IMG/VR virus record: IMGVR_UViG_3300033149_001247
Location: 1-50,365 of that record
From: a virus
DNA length: 50,365 bases
Strand: one strand, 5' to 3'
Both the position numbers and the translations under genes were made by a program. Positions 32,104 through 40,691 of this stretch are shown in pieces. Position 1 is the first letter of the stretch, and every line of letters begins with the position of its first letter. The notes under the pieces were generated by a model, which searched no databases, had not been told where the DNA came from, and saw only the letters and a list, made by a program, of their open reading frames with translations.

Positions 32104-33635
32104 TCTGTTTTCTCCTCTGCTACTTCTGCCGTTTTCACAGGTGCTTCTACTACCAATTCGGTATCTTCCGAAGGCCGATAAGACTTAGCAATCTCTGGCA
32201 ACTCCATTTTCTGTGGTACTACATATCGACCTTTGTATTTCTGGTCATAGATGATCTGGCCATGTTTGTCCAATATTATGTAGCCACCATCTGCTGCCCA
32301 ATCTATGCTTTTACCACCAGTCATTTTCCCAGCAATATCACTCTCAACAAAAACTAATCCAGCATCCATGTCGGGGGGAATAACGCCACTTCGGAGAAGT
32401 AATGCCTTACCTTCCCCTGCATCCATTACACCAGCATCTATCATGTCTGTAACATTCTCTATTTCTCTAGCATGAAGGTCAGCTAGTCCCAGCCTATCCT
32501 CAGCGTCCATCATGCCAAACTTGAACAGGACACCTGGGGGCAAGACAAATGTGTTGATAGCTCGCTCTACAGCGGCTATGATTACAGCGGGGAACTTACC
32601 CTTGGCCTTCTGCGCTTGAATCCAAGCAGAGGCTTTAGTTGCGCCAACATGCTCTATCTGCCAGAACTCATTAACATCTACTCCAAAGGCTAAGGCTAGT
32701 GTCTTTGCGTAAACGTCCACCGTGACCTTCTTGTCAAATTGGTCTGGTAAGCCAGCAAATGAGATGAGTTCTATAGAGACTTTGCCCGGGCCGCCCGTTG
32801 CGCCAGGATTACCTATCAGCCATAGAATCCCTGGATAGATTAAGTTACCGCGATTCTCTCTGCCCATTTTATACAGCTTCATGGCATCACGGAATTGCCT
32901 GGGGGTTAATCCGGTTACGGCAGCTATACCATTAGGGGGCAAGTCAGATAGCTTCTCTCGCTCATATTGATTAACCAGAATAAGTATCTGGGCGGCGTTA
33001 ATAGCTCTTGATACAGCGCAGTAACCGTAGTTATTCATGGCTACATTAGCAGAGGGCAAAGAACAGATATGACTTACTGATGTACGAGGCATCTTGTGCC
33101 AACTGCCTGCAACGTCGCGGTATTTTACAGGGTAATCCCAATCGCCAGTAAGATTACACTCATAAGAGTCCATATTAAAAAGTCCCTGAACTGGCCCATT
33201 CTTAATCTTGCTACCGAACTCTATAAATGCACCCTTGTCTTGTGTAAGATAATCTAATAGGAACTTAGACAAGAATGTGTCCCAGTCTTTGCCATCAGAT
33301 TCACGAAGAATACTAGCATAGCGGGCGACTTTGTTGCGACCACCACTAATTGTCCAACCGAGACCAATGATTTTAGCTACTGCTGAGTGAACAGCACCAG
33401 CCAAGATAGACTCCTTTTTCCAGAAGTCGCGTAGCCATTTCTCTCGCTTCTGAGTACCCCACTGCGGAATACCGTCGCTTCTGTCAGCTAGCCATGTGAT
33501 ATACTGGAAAGCGTCATCAGTATCTTTATCAAAACGATCCTGTACTGAGATAGTGCTGGGGCGCTTAGTTCCTTGACCTCTAGTCTTCTGGTTCTGTAAT
33601 CTCTGTGCTTGTAGCCACTGTTGGAACTCTGCCAT
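32100..33635 (-). CDS. Portal protein
   Basis: 511 residues. WLRDFWKKESILAGAVHSAVAKI, YLTQDKGAFIEFG and a C-terminal half with VDVNEFWQIEHVGATKASAWIQ are typical of SPP1/HK97-like portal subunits, twelve of which form the DNA channel at one capsid vertex. The position between terL and the protease fits. The last ~35 residues are disordered and acidic with SYRPSEDTELVVE, echoing the scaffold tail. It starts within the preceding 87-residue gene. Confidence 0.85.
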   Translation of the reverse strand: MAEFQQWLQAQRLQNQKTRGQGTKRPSTISVQDRFDKDTDDAFQYITWLADRSDGIPQWGTQKREKWLRDFWKKESILAGAVHSAVAKIIGLGWTISGGRNKVARYASILRESDGKDWDTFLSKFLLDYLTQDKGAFIEFGSKIKNGPVQGLFNMDSYECNLTGDWDYPVKYRDVAGSWHKMPRTSVSHICSLPSANVAMNNYGYCAVSRAINAAQILILVNQYEREKLSDLPPNGIAAVTGLTPRQFRDAMKLYKMGRENRGNLIYPGILWLIGNPGATGGPGKVSIELISFAGLPDQFDKKVTVDVYAKTLALAFGVDVNEFWQIEHVGATKASAWIQAQKAKGKFPAVIIAAVERAINTFVLPPGVLFKFGMMDAEDRLGLADLHAREIENVTDMIDAGVMDAGEGKALLLRSGVIPPDMDAGLVFVESDIAGKMTGGKSIDWAADGGYIILDKHGQIIYDQKYKGRYVVPQKMELPEIAKSYRPSEDTELVVEAPVKTAEVAEEKTE

Positions 33636-33843
33636 AATCTGTTTCTACCTTTGCTATATAATCCAGCATCTTGATATACCATCTGAATAATCTGTGCTTC
33701 GTTTGCTCAATAATCCATAAACGGAGGAATAGTTTTGTTGCCTGGAAGAAGTTAGAGAAGTTGAACAGGGGAATAGGAATAATGTTTTCATCTAAAAGTT
33801 GTGATACTTGCTGCATATCTTGCTGTACATCTTGCTCAGACAT
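33580..33843 (-). CDS. Hypothetical protein upstream of portal
   Basis: 87 residues from ATG 33843 (AAGGAG 6 bp upstream). Acidic start (SEQDVQQDMQQVSQLLDEN), hydrophobic centre (FSNFFQATKLFLRLWII), and a C-terminal helix. It overlaps the portal start by 56 bp. The promoter at 33872-33900 lies just before it. Possibly a head-assembly accessory; not a recognisable small terminase. Confidence 0.5.
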   Translation of the reverse strand: MSEQDVQQDMQQVSQLLDENIIPIPLFNFSNFFQATKLFLRLWIIEQTKHRLFRWYIKMLDYIAKVETDYGRVPTVATSTEITEPED

Positions 33844-33871
33844 AGCTACTCCTTGATTACCTGTTGTCATA

Positions 33872-33900
33872 ATAATAATCTAAATATAGTTATATGTCAA
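33872..33900 (-). promoter_or_regulatory. Sigma-70 promoter of the portal unit
   Basis: Minus strand TTGACA (33895-33900), 17 bp, TATTAT (33872-33877). Confidence 0.75.
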
Positions 33901-33937
33901 GCAGGAGAAGAATAGGGGGAGTTATAAACAAAGACTA

Positions 33938-34000
33938 TGTAAAACTACTACATATATAGAGCTATGCTATTTCGCATAATGTATATGTCGTAGTTTTACA
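33938..34000. repeat. 63-bp palindrome containing a half-dif (XerC arm) sequence
   Basis: Arms 33938-33956 and 33982-34000 match at 18 of 19 positions; a small TATGC/GCATA stem lies in the loop. The plus strand at 33973-33986 reads CGCATAATGTATAT, identical to 14 consecutive bases of the E. coli dif site, and the four bases before it (ATTT) also fit the dif consensus for the XerC arm. The XerD arm side is degenerate. No T-run follows the hairpin on either strand, so it is not a standard terminator. It could be a Xer recombination or dimer-resolution site. Confidence 0.5.
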
Positions 34001-34020
34001 GAAACGTTTCGGATTTAGCC

Positions 34021-35367
34021 CTAGAAGATATATCCCCCTCCTGCACCTTCGTCATAGTCTCCCTCCAGTGAGCACAATACAGCAGCGTCTGCGAAGTCGG
34101 GACTGCGGCCTAGCTTCTTCCTTATCAGTGGTTTCGGATCCATCAACTTACGCCCCTGCCTATCAAAATCATATGTCTGCGCAGTAAGTTCTAAGAGTAA
34201 ATCAGGATGATCGGGGATTGACCTGTCGCCAGTGACAATTCTTCGCGCCAGTTGAGCATAGGCATATGCGCGAGTATTAGCGAACCTTCTATCAGGCGGA
34301 GTTTTCTTAAAGTTAATGTTCTCTACGTTGAACTCACCCTCTAGTAACATATTGTCATATATCCCAGCGCCGTAACCTATGCCATCAATGTTAATTATAT
34401 CTGGCATAACTTGCCTAGCAATATCCTTAATGCGCCCTTCAGTATAAGATAATAAGGTGTTAGACCATGACTCTATCCTAGTGCCAATAGTCTTACCGGT
34501 ACGCACCATGACGACATTCTTATCTCCCCCTAAGCGAGCGATGTCAACCCCCATAATAATAGGATCTACGTCAGGCAATTCCAGCCCTATGGCTTCTTCT
34601 AGCTTCTGTGAGTCAAAGACATATAGTACATCGCCAGAACTGTCTACGAATTCACCTAATACCTGAGTTTTGTATTCCACCGGATCGGTAATGCTATCAA
34701 TATATTCTTTGTCTACTCTCGGCGAGTCTAACCCCGATGTATGGAATAATTCATATCCAGGGATTTTTCTTTCAAAGATGTCGCGAAAGTAGCAAGCATG
34801 GGGATGGCGCGGGGGAGTACTTAGTACTAATATCTTGGCATACTTTGTAGTTAAACAACCAGCGATACTGTTAAAAGTTGCTCTTGTAACTAGCTTGGCC
34901 TCATCAACAATAAACAGTATATGTTCAGCGTGGAATCCTTCTAGTTTTTCGGGGTCATTAGATGACTCCCCTACAGCAAACCAGTATTTACTAAGATAAA
35001 TACCTAGCTTCTGAGGATCAATAGAGGAATCATCAAAGCCTAATTTGGTAAAGTCAATTCTACTATACCACTTATGAACTTCTGGCCATAGCATCTTGGC
35101 CACTTGTCGCCAGTTAGATGCTGTAGTAACAGTGTTAGACTCATAAAAAAGAAGTGTGTGCCAAAGAACAATCCATGCGGCCAATCCAGTTTTGCCAACG
35201 CCGCGCCCTGCTCTCCACGCCACTTTAGACCGAGGCTTACCAGCAACTGCATCCATTACTTCAACCTGGTAATCTTCTGGCTCAGCCCCTATTACTTCTT
35301 TAACAAATAGAGCAGGATTACGTCGGTATGTTATTAGGCGTTGCGCTAGCTCAGGTGTGATACTCAT
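34021..35367 (-). CDS. terL: Terminase large subunit
   Basis: 448 residues. ATPase: Walker A-like RAGRGVGKT (52-60), Walker B ILFIVDEAK (150-158), coupling motif LSTPP. RNase H-fold nuclease: D275 in GVDIARLGGD, D328 in NIDGIGYG, D427 in SPDFADA. It pumps DNA into the prohead and cuts the concatemer. The start is placed at ATG 35367 (MSITPELAQRLI) because the same 12 residues are repeated at 42761-42796; ATG 35394 in the same frame is the alternative. Neither start has a strong ribosome site. Confidence 0.95.
   Translation of the reverse strand: MSITPELAQRLITYRRNPALFVKEVIGAEPEDYQVEVMDAVAGKPRSKVAWRAGRGVGKTGLAAWIVLWHTLLFYESNTVTTASNWRQVAKMLWPEVHKWYSRIDFTKLGFDDSSIDPQKLGIYLSKYWFAVGESSNDPEKLEGFHAEHILFIVDEAKLVTRATFNSIAGCLTTKYAKILVLSTPPRHPHACYFRDIFERKIPGYELFHTSGLDSPRVDKEYIDSITDPVEYKTQVLGEFVDSSGDVLYVFDSQKLEEAIGLELPDVDPIIMGVDIARLGGDKNVVMVRTGKTIGTRIESWSNTLLSYTEGRIKDIARQVMPDIINIDGIGYGAGIYDNMLLEGEFNVENINFKKTPPDRRFANTRAYAYAQLARRIVTGDRSIPDHPDLLLELTAQTYDFDRQGRKLMDPKPLIRKKLGRSPDFADAAVLCSLEGDYDEGAGGGYIF
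35332..35367 (-). repeat. terL 5' end, copy A of a 36-bp direct repeat
   Basis: The first 12 codons of terL recur at 42761-42796 with 33 of 36 bases identical; the three differences are synonymous. Confidence 0.85.
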
Positions 35368-35406
35368 ACTAAGAGTATAACTGAAAACGGTCATTACGTC
35401 AACCAA

Positions 35407-38157
35407 TTATGACGGTGCGCCAACTCCCATAATAGGCAATCTTGGAGCAGTCGGTGGCATAGATATACTAGTGCTGGTGCTACTTGAACTACTGCTAGAA
35501 CTGCTAGAGCTAGATGACGAAGACGAGCTACTGCTACTGGAGCTGCTACTAGAGGATGATGAAGAACTGCTGCTGCTTGATGAAGAACTACTACTTGATG
35601 AACTAGAACTAGACGAAGATAATGACGAGCTTGATGAAGAAGAACTCGAAGATGATGACGATGATGACGAGGAGGAAGAACTACTAGATGAGGAGCTACT
35701 TGATGATGAACTAGAGCTACTAGAGCTACTTGATGAGCTGCTACTAGAACTGCTAGAGCTTGAACTGGAGGACGATGAACTTGAGCTGCTACTACTGCTC
35801 GACGAGCTTGAGCTTGAACTACTAGAGCTTGAAGAACTTGATGATGAAGACGAGCTACTTGATGAAGAGCTTGAGCTAGACGAACTGCTCGATGAGCTAG
35901 AGCTGCTTGACAATGAACTTGAAGACGAACTGGATGAACTAGAAGAACTTGAAGATGACGAGCTGCTGGACGACGAAGATGAGCTACTACTACTAGAACT
36001 GCTACTTGAGGATGAGCTAGAACTTGAGGAGCTGCTGCTTGAGCTTGACGAGGATGAGCTGCTACTTGAGCTTGATGAACTAGAACTGGAGCTACTCGAA
36101 GAACTACTACTAGACGAACTCGATGATGAACTACTTGAACTAGATGAAGATGAGCTACTGGACGAGGATGACGAACTAGAAGACGAGCTACTAGACGAAG
36201 AGCTTGAACTAGAGCTACTGCTCGATGAAGAGCTTGAGCTACTACTGCTAGAACTGCTGCTTGACGAAGATGACGAGGAACTAGAGCTACTACTACTAGA
36301 TGAACTCGAAGAACTGGATGATGACGAACTGCTGCTACTCGAACTAGAGCTACTGGAGCTAGACGAGCTGGAACTAGATGACGAAGAACTTGATGAAGAG
36401 CTGCTACTTGACGAACTGGAGCTTGAACTACTACTGGAACTTGACGAACTGCTAGAAGACGAAGATGAACTTGACGAGCTGCTGCTGGAGCTACTACTAG
36501 AAGACGAGCTACTGCTCGATGAGCTGGATGACGAACTTGAACTTGACGAGCTACTCGAAGACGAGGAACTTGAACTAGAAGACGAGCTACTTGATGAGGA
36601 ACTACTAGACGAGGAGCTACTAGAGCTACTGCTACTGGAACTACTACTTGAGCTGCTACTTGATGAAGATGAGCTTGACGAAGATGAACTACCAGTGCTA
36701 TATTCAATGTGGAGTTTTGCACCCGATACGTTGCCAGAAGATTCATAGGTGAGACATCTAGTAACTTTGAGTGCATCTGTCTTCCCAATGAACATGAAGG
36801 CCATATTGTTATTAGCCGACCATGATCCCCTATCTACTATTTCCTGAACAACAAGCTTGAGGCTGGGTGACTGTTTCCACCCAGTGCCGAGGCCGTCCTG
36901 TACCCAGGCCGCTGATTCTGCCGTCCGCGCCCTAGACCAAAGGGTATCATCACTGAAATCTACAGCACTGTCAACATCATTGCCATAAATGTCCATGTTA
37001 ATGTCGTCATATGTATCATTACTAATATAGATTTCTATATAAGCAACATCAATGGTAGCGCCTTGTGCAACATTGACAGTCTGAAATCTTACACCTCCTC
37101 CTTTATAAGCGTTATTCGCTACGTCTGTATTTGACTGAAGCTCCATAACGGTATTGGTAATAGCACTATAATAGTACTCACCCTCCCAGACATACCATCT
37201 AGTTGTATCATCATTCCCTTCCCCTACCTGCTCATCTATATCGGGGTCGAAGATAATAGTGCCTTCCGGCAGAGCATTGAGCGCAAGGACAGGCGCACCG
37301 ACCAGCAGATAGTGCTTGTCGTTCTTCTTGATGAACCGCTTGCGCAGATGAACCTGTATCGGCTCATCGTTCTCGTCAACAGGTTCGCCCTCGGGCCACG
37401 CCTTGCTCGCAGGCAGTGCGGTGATTATCTCATCTTGATGGTTTTTGAGATACAGTCTAGTCGCTCGCTCAAAATCAGAATCCTTATCTATATTGCCCTC
37501 GTCATCAGCCAGCCCTGGCACTTGTCCCCAACCTACTTCGTAGACCATGACCAGATATGTATCAGCGGCAGGATATGGTGGGTGAGGCATTGCATCCCTG
37601 GCGGCTTGGCTGACCTTTATCTCCTCATGCAACTTATCACCAGAGATGTGTATCTCAAAGTCCACGCCAGGGAAGAGGTCGGCCCAAGTCAGTTTGCCCG
37701 TCGGATTCGGAAGCAGAGCATTCCCGTGGTCAATTGCTTCCGCGCTGGGTGTCCCATAACTGGCCTCGCGGATGGTCGTATATTCCTTCGTGGCTATGTT
37801 AAGGTACGCTATGCGGTCAAGTCTAAGTCCGATCCCCACGCCCTTCTTTTCAGCGGCGAACCAGCCACCGTTTCTGGCTAGGAATCGCCAGTGGGACTTC
37901 TGCATCTCCCAATCCCAGCCAGGCTCGTCACTGGGTACTATGCGCGGGTCTACGTCAAGCCACTGGCCTGAACCTTCTACTTCCTCATAGTGTAGAGAAC
38001 CAATCGTGGCATCTAAGGAATACTGTCCAGTAGGATTCCCGTTAATGTGAAGGTGTTTCGTCTTGGACGTGCGGGTACGTCTGGCCGAGATTTCACGCCA
38101 TTCTTCATTCCACTCAAATTCAGGGGAACCCTCTGCCAGAAAATGTTTCTTAGCCAA
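35407..38157 (-). CDS. Giant polyserine appendage protein
   Basis: 916 residues from TTG 38157 (GAGGG upstream). Residues 1-320 are a mixed domain with many Trp and charged residues. Residues about 325-488 form a beta-rich domain (GVRFQTVNVAQGATIDVAYIEI, LKLVVQEIVDRGSW, AKLHIEY) resembling carbohydrate-binding-like beta-sandwiches of extracellular proteins. Residues 490-893 are almost pure serine, broken by only two Leu. A short tail (PPTAPRLPIMGVGAPS) follows. The tract uses all six Ser codons. It is probably an exposed virion fibre or appendage. The long ORFs on the opposite strand and in the second minus frame are by-products of the codons. Confidence 0.8.
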   Translation of the reverse strand: MAKKHFLAEGSPEFEWNEEWREISARRTRTSKTKHLHINGNPTGQYSLDATIGSLHYEEVEGSGQWLDVDPRIVPSDEPGWDWEMQKSHWRFLARNGGWFAAEKKGVGIGLRLDRIAYLNIATKEYTTIREASYGTPSAEAIDHGNALLPNPTGKLTWADLFPGVDFEIHISGDKLHEEIKVSQAARDAMPHPPYPAADTYLVMVYEVGWGQVPGLADDEGNIDKDSDFERATRLYLKNHQDEIITALPASKAWPEGEPVDENDEPIQVHLRKRFIKKNDKHYLLVGAPVLALNALPEGTIIFDPDIDEQVGEGNDDTTRWYVWEGEYYYSAITNTVMELQSNTDVANNAYKGGGVRFQTVNVAQGATIDVAYIEIYISNDTYDDINMDIYGNDVDSAVDFSDDTLWSRARTAESAAWVQDGLGTGWKQSPSLKLVVQEIVDRGSWSANNNMAFMFIGKTDALKVTRCLTYESSGNVSGAKLHIEYSTGSSSSSSSSSSSSSSSSSSSSSSSSSSSSSSSSSSSSSSSSSSSSSSSSSSSSSSSSSSSSSSSSSSSSSSSSSSSSSSSSSSSSSSSSSSSSSSSSSSSSSSSSSSSSSSSSSSSSSSSSSSSSSSSSSSSSSSSSSSSSSSSSSSSSSSSSSSSSSSSSSSSSSSSSSSSSSSSSSSSSSSSSSSSSSSSSSSSSSSSSSSSSSSSSSSSSSSSSSSSSSSSSSSSSSSSSSSSSSSSSSSSSSSSSSSSSSSSSSSSLSSSSSSSSSSSSSSSSSSSSSSSSSSSSSSSSSSSSSSSSSSSSSSSSSSSSSSSSSSSSSSSSSSSSSSSSSSSSSSSSSSSSSSSSSSSSSSSSLSSSSSSSSSSSSSSSSSSSSSSSSSSSSSSSSSSSSSSSSSSSSSSSTSTSISMPPTAPRLPIMGVGAPS
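35479..36690 (-). repeat. DNA encoding a ~404-residue serine homopolymer
   Basis: About 404 codons of AGC, AGT, TCA, TCC, TCG and TCT in mixed order. Two single-base changes give Leu (TCG to TTG and TCA to TTA). There is no exact tandem unit at base level, so it is a protein-level rather than DNA-level repeat. Confidence 0.95.
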
Positions 38158-39358
38158 TCTCTTCCCTCACTTCAGGAGAAACGTTCGCCTCCCGCCTGGG
38201 ATAAATCTCATTGTATCGCCTCAGCACATCTTCTAATTCCTTCTCACTGGCTACTAGTGCATAGTAATAAGCGTTGGGCCTCACGGCCTCTTTCCAATCT
38301 TCTCCTTTCCACACCCTAAAGTCGCCTGTCCAGATTCCTTCGCTTCCCCTCTTGGCCGTCTTGCCATCCACGATAATTGTGTCACCATGGTGCTGACGTA
38401 ATCGCCTTGGCTCAGCCCACTCCATGAACTTCTCGGTCGGGTTCCACGCCACGATGCTGTATGGATTTGGGATATTGTGCCACGGCTTACTGAATGCTCT
38501 CTTTCTTAGCCCGTCATGAGCCTGCTTGATGATTCTGGCAGTCTTTTTCAACTCTCCAACCTTCACTACAACTGTCAGCCAAGGTTCTCCCCACTGAATG
38601 CCCCTACCATACTGTGGCCAGTTCTGCTGCATCCAAACCAACCTCTTTTCGTACACTGATCCATACTGGTTCGGCCATACGCCAGTCTCCAGGAACAACC
38701 GTCTAAAACTGCCGCTAGCTCTTCGATAAGGATGGACATTCATAACTGAGTGAACTATGAATCCAGCCTCCTGCCACTGACAAGCCATTTCATCATCATC
38801 AACTCCCCAGCCAGGTTCGCCGAAGGGGCCTTCTTCAGTGAACCTGTGGTCATCCCAAACCCCTTTGCGGCAAAGCGCGTAGGCCGTCAGACTCAGAGAT
38901 CGGTTGTGATAAGCAGAGTACTTTGTCTTCTCCTCTGGATCATCTATGCGATAAGGCCATCGTCTCCACGCCTTATTCTTATCAGTCTCGAAGTGCCCAA
39001 CATCTATGCCTACCACATCTACTCTCTTGAACCTGGTCTCCGTAACGGGATGCCTCTCAAGATAATCAAGCATCCTCTTTGTGCCATCAACCAAAGGACG
39101 TATCCCACCATCCAACATCAAGACGTAATCGAACTCTCCAGCAGCTTCTAGGCCAGCGTTACGTCCAGGGCCAGCACCATGGTTCTCTCTGATGAGAGGA
39201 ATAAGGTCTGGCTGAGTAGCCAACCACTCATTTGTTCCATCATTAGAGCCATTACTGACTACAATTATCTCATCCACAAGAGGATCATTTCTAAGAATAG
39301 GAATCTGTTCTTTTAGTAGCGGCAAGTTATCCAGGGAAGTTATAATTGCTTTCAGCAT
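38150..39358 (-). CDS. GT2-type glycosyltransferase with C-terminal extension
   Basis: 402 residues from ATG 39358 (GAGGA 6-7 bp upstream). IIVVSNGSNDGTNEWL is the nucleotide-binding motif, GAGPGRNAGLEAA the following helix, and YVLMLDGGIRP the metal site (DGG in place of the usual DxD). GEPGWGVDDDEMACQW holds the likely catalytic acid. The last ~110 residues are an extra region with no recognised fold. It lies directly upstream of the polyserine protein (8-bp overlap), which makes that protein a candidate acceptor. Confidence 0.78.
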   Translation of the reverse strand: MLKAIITSLDNLPLLKEQIPILRNDPLVDEIIVVSNGSNDGTNEWLATQPDLIPLIRENHGAGPGRNAGLEAAGEFDYVLMLDGGIRPLVDGTKRMLDYLERHPVTETRFKRVDVVGIDVGHFETDKNKAWRRWPYRIDDPEEKTKYSAYHNRSLSLTAYALCRKGVWDDHRFTEEGPFGEPGWGVDDDEMACQWQEAGFIVHSVMNVHPYRRASGSFRRLFLETGVWPNQYGSVYEKRLVWMQQNWPQYGRGIQWGEPWLTVVVKVGELKKTARIIKQAHDGLRKRAFSKPWHNIPNPYSIVAWNPTEKFMEWAEPRRLRQHHGDTIIVDGKTAKRGSEGIWTGDFRVWKGEDWKEAVRPNAYYYALVASEKELEDVLRRYNEIYPRREANVSPEVREEIG

Positions 39359-40691
39359 ACATATCCTCAATGCCTACTTTCTTAAAGCTATCGTAGCCCC
39401 AACTCTTTAGCAACTCTATTATTAGCTCTGACTTGTAATTAAACTGTTGCGTGTTTAACTCTTGATACTCAAACAGTATTGACGGCAAGAATTTCTTTAT
39501 TGTAGTCTCTGCGCCCAACAAAACATATAGCTCATTTCCCTCAGTATCAATCTTGAGAAAATCTAATGCCGGAAGATTATAACTGTCTAGTCGCTTAACC
39601 GTTGTGGGCACACCGTGCCATATAAGCCCCCTTGGCCTCGGGATTCCCAAACATCCCAGGGCCATATGGATAGCGTTGTCTGGTGTCATTAGCGTTCCCA
39701 TCTTCTCAACATTCGACAATGCTTCTTGACGCAATTGCACTCTTTCTTGGAGATTGTGCAAGACAACATTACTCTTTAATATGTTAAACACTATCGGATT
39801 AGGCTCAAATGCTAGAACTTTCATTCCCGAATGTAGTAATGGTAATAAGGCAAAACTGCCGGTACTAGCTCCAACATCTACTACAAACGGATGTTCCACT
39901 GACTTCGTTTGCTCGTAAAAGAACTTAACAAGGTTGCCATCATAAGCTAATGGCTTACCATCGGCATCACGCCATTGCCAAGAACCACCAAAGTATCCCG
40001 AGCGAGCATCAAGCATTATGGGTTGATCAGCCCACCATGTAGCATCTATTACAGGCCGAGACGTAAAAGTATTTTCATCCCATTTGTATCCATATCGGTC
40101 AGCCACAACCAGCAATTTGTCTCTTAATTTAGGGGATATATCTTCTAACTTAACATCAGAAAGACCAAGACCAGGGCGGCTGTTATATAACTTGTTAGAG
40201 AACGGATTCTGTACTGTTATGTTTAGGAACTGCTCCAATGATGCAGTGCTGTCTTCTATTCTGTGCCTAAAGTGAGCATGTGGTTCTATCATCTCGTTAA
40301 ACGCTATATACCAATAAGCCATACTATCTACTGGGTTCAGCAGCTTAATCTCAGGGATAAACTGAGCTGCCCAGTCAAAGTATGGCTTAGTATTAGAGTA
40401 TAAGATTAGTCTTAGGAAAGAGTCCATGGTTGGTTTAGGGTGACGCATAACATGAATCACAGTCATATCCTCTAGCTCTGGTCGTCCTAGCCATGGAGCG
40501 GCTAACCATGAAGAGTCGGCTTGCCAGCCCCAACTAGGATTAGCAAGCCTTAACCTAATCTGTTCTAATGCATAGTCCCATCCTTCTCTGTTAAACACTT
40601 GTTCATGTGTACACTTGATACCAGCACTGGTAAGCCACTTCGCCATAAACCCCGTGCCGCATCTGCCAGTACCAGTGACGATAATGTTCAT
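39327..40691 (-). CDS. Sulfotransferase-FkbM methyltransferase fusion
   Basis: 454 residues. Residues 1-205 resemble a PAPS-dependent sulfotransferase: P-loop-like TGTGRCGTGFM (6-16) binds the 5'-phosphosulfate and VIHVMRHP (78-85) is the 3'-phosphate region. Residues about 265-454 are an FkbM-type SAM methyltransferase (FVVDVGASTGSFAL from 269, LAFEPNP from 293, LDFLKIDTEGNE from 376), a family that O-methylates sugars. One protein would thus both sulfate and methylate. It overlaps the GT2 gene downstream and abuts the GT4 gene upstream. Confidence 0.8.
   Translation of the reverse strand: MNIIVTGTGRCGTGFMAKWLTSAGIKCTHEQVFNREGWDYALEQIRLRLANPSWGWQADSSWLAAPWLGRPELEDMTVIHVMRHPKPTMDSFLRLILYSNTKPYFDWAAQFIPEIKLLNPVDSMAYWYIAFNEMIEPHAHFRHRIEDSTASLEQFLNITVQNPFSNKLYNSRPGLGLSDVKLEDISPKLRDKLLVVADRYGYKWDENTFTSRPVIDATWWADQPIMLDARSGYFGGSWQWRDADGKPLAYDGNLVKFFYEQTKSVEHPFVVDVGASTGSFALLPLLHSGMKVLAFEPNPIVFNILKSNVVLHNLQERVQLRQEALSNVEKMGTLMTPDNAIHMALGCLGIPRPRGLIWHGVPTTVKRLDSYNLPALDFLKIDTEGNELYVLLGAETTIKKFLPSILFEYQELNTQQFNYKSELIIELLKSWGYDSFKKVGIEDMYAESNYNFPG

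Noticed and set aside
33580-33843. Small terminase subunit
   Set aside because: It lies after terL, lacks an HTH-like N-terminus and has a hydrophobic core; nothing specific supports the call.
33938-34000. Simple transcription terminator after terL
   Set aside because: The stem is long but no T-run follows on the minus strand.
35394-36788. Long open frames across the polyserine DNA: one on the plus strand rich in Leu/Glu/Asp and one in another minus frame rich in Ala/Val/Arg/His
   Set aside because: Their composition is forced by mixed serine codons read in the wrong frame; they have no ribosome sites or recognisable motifs.
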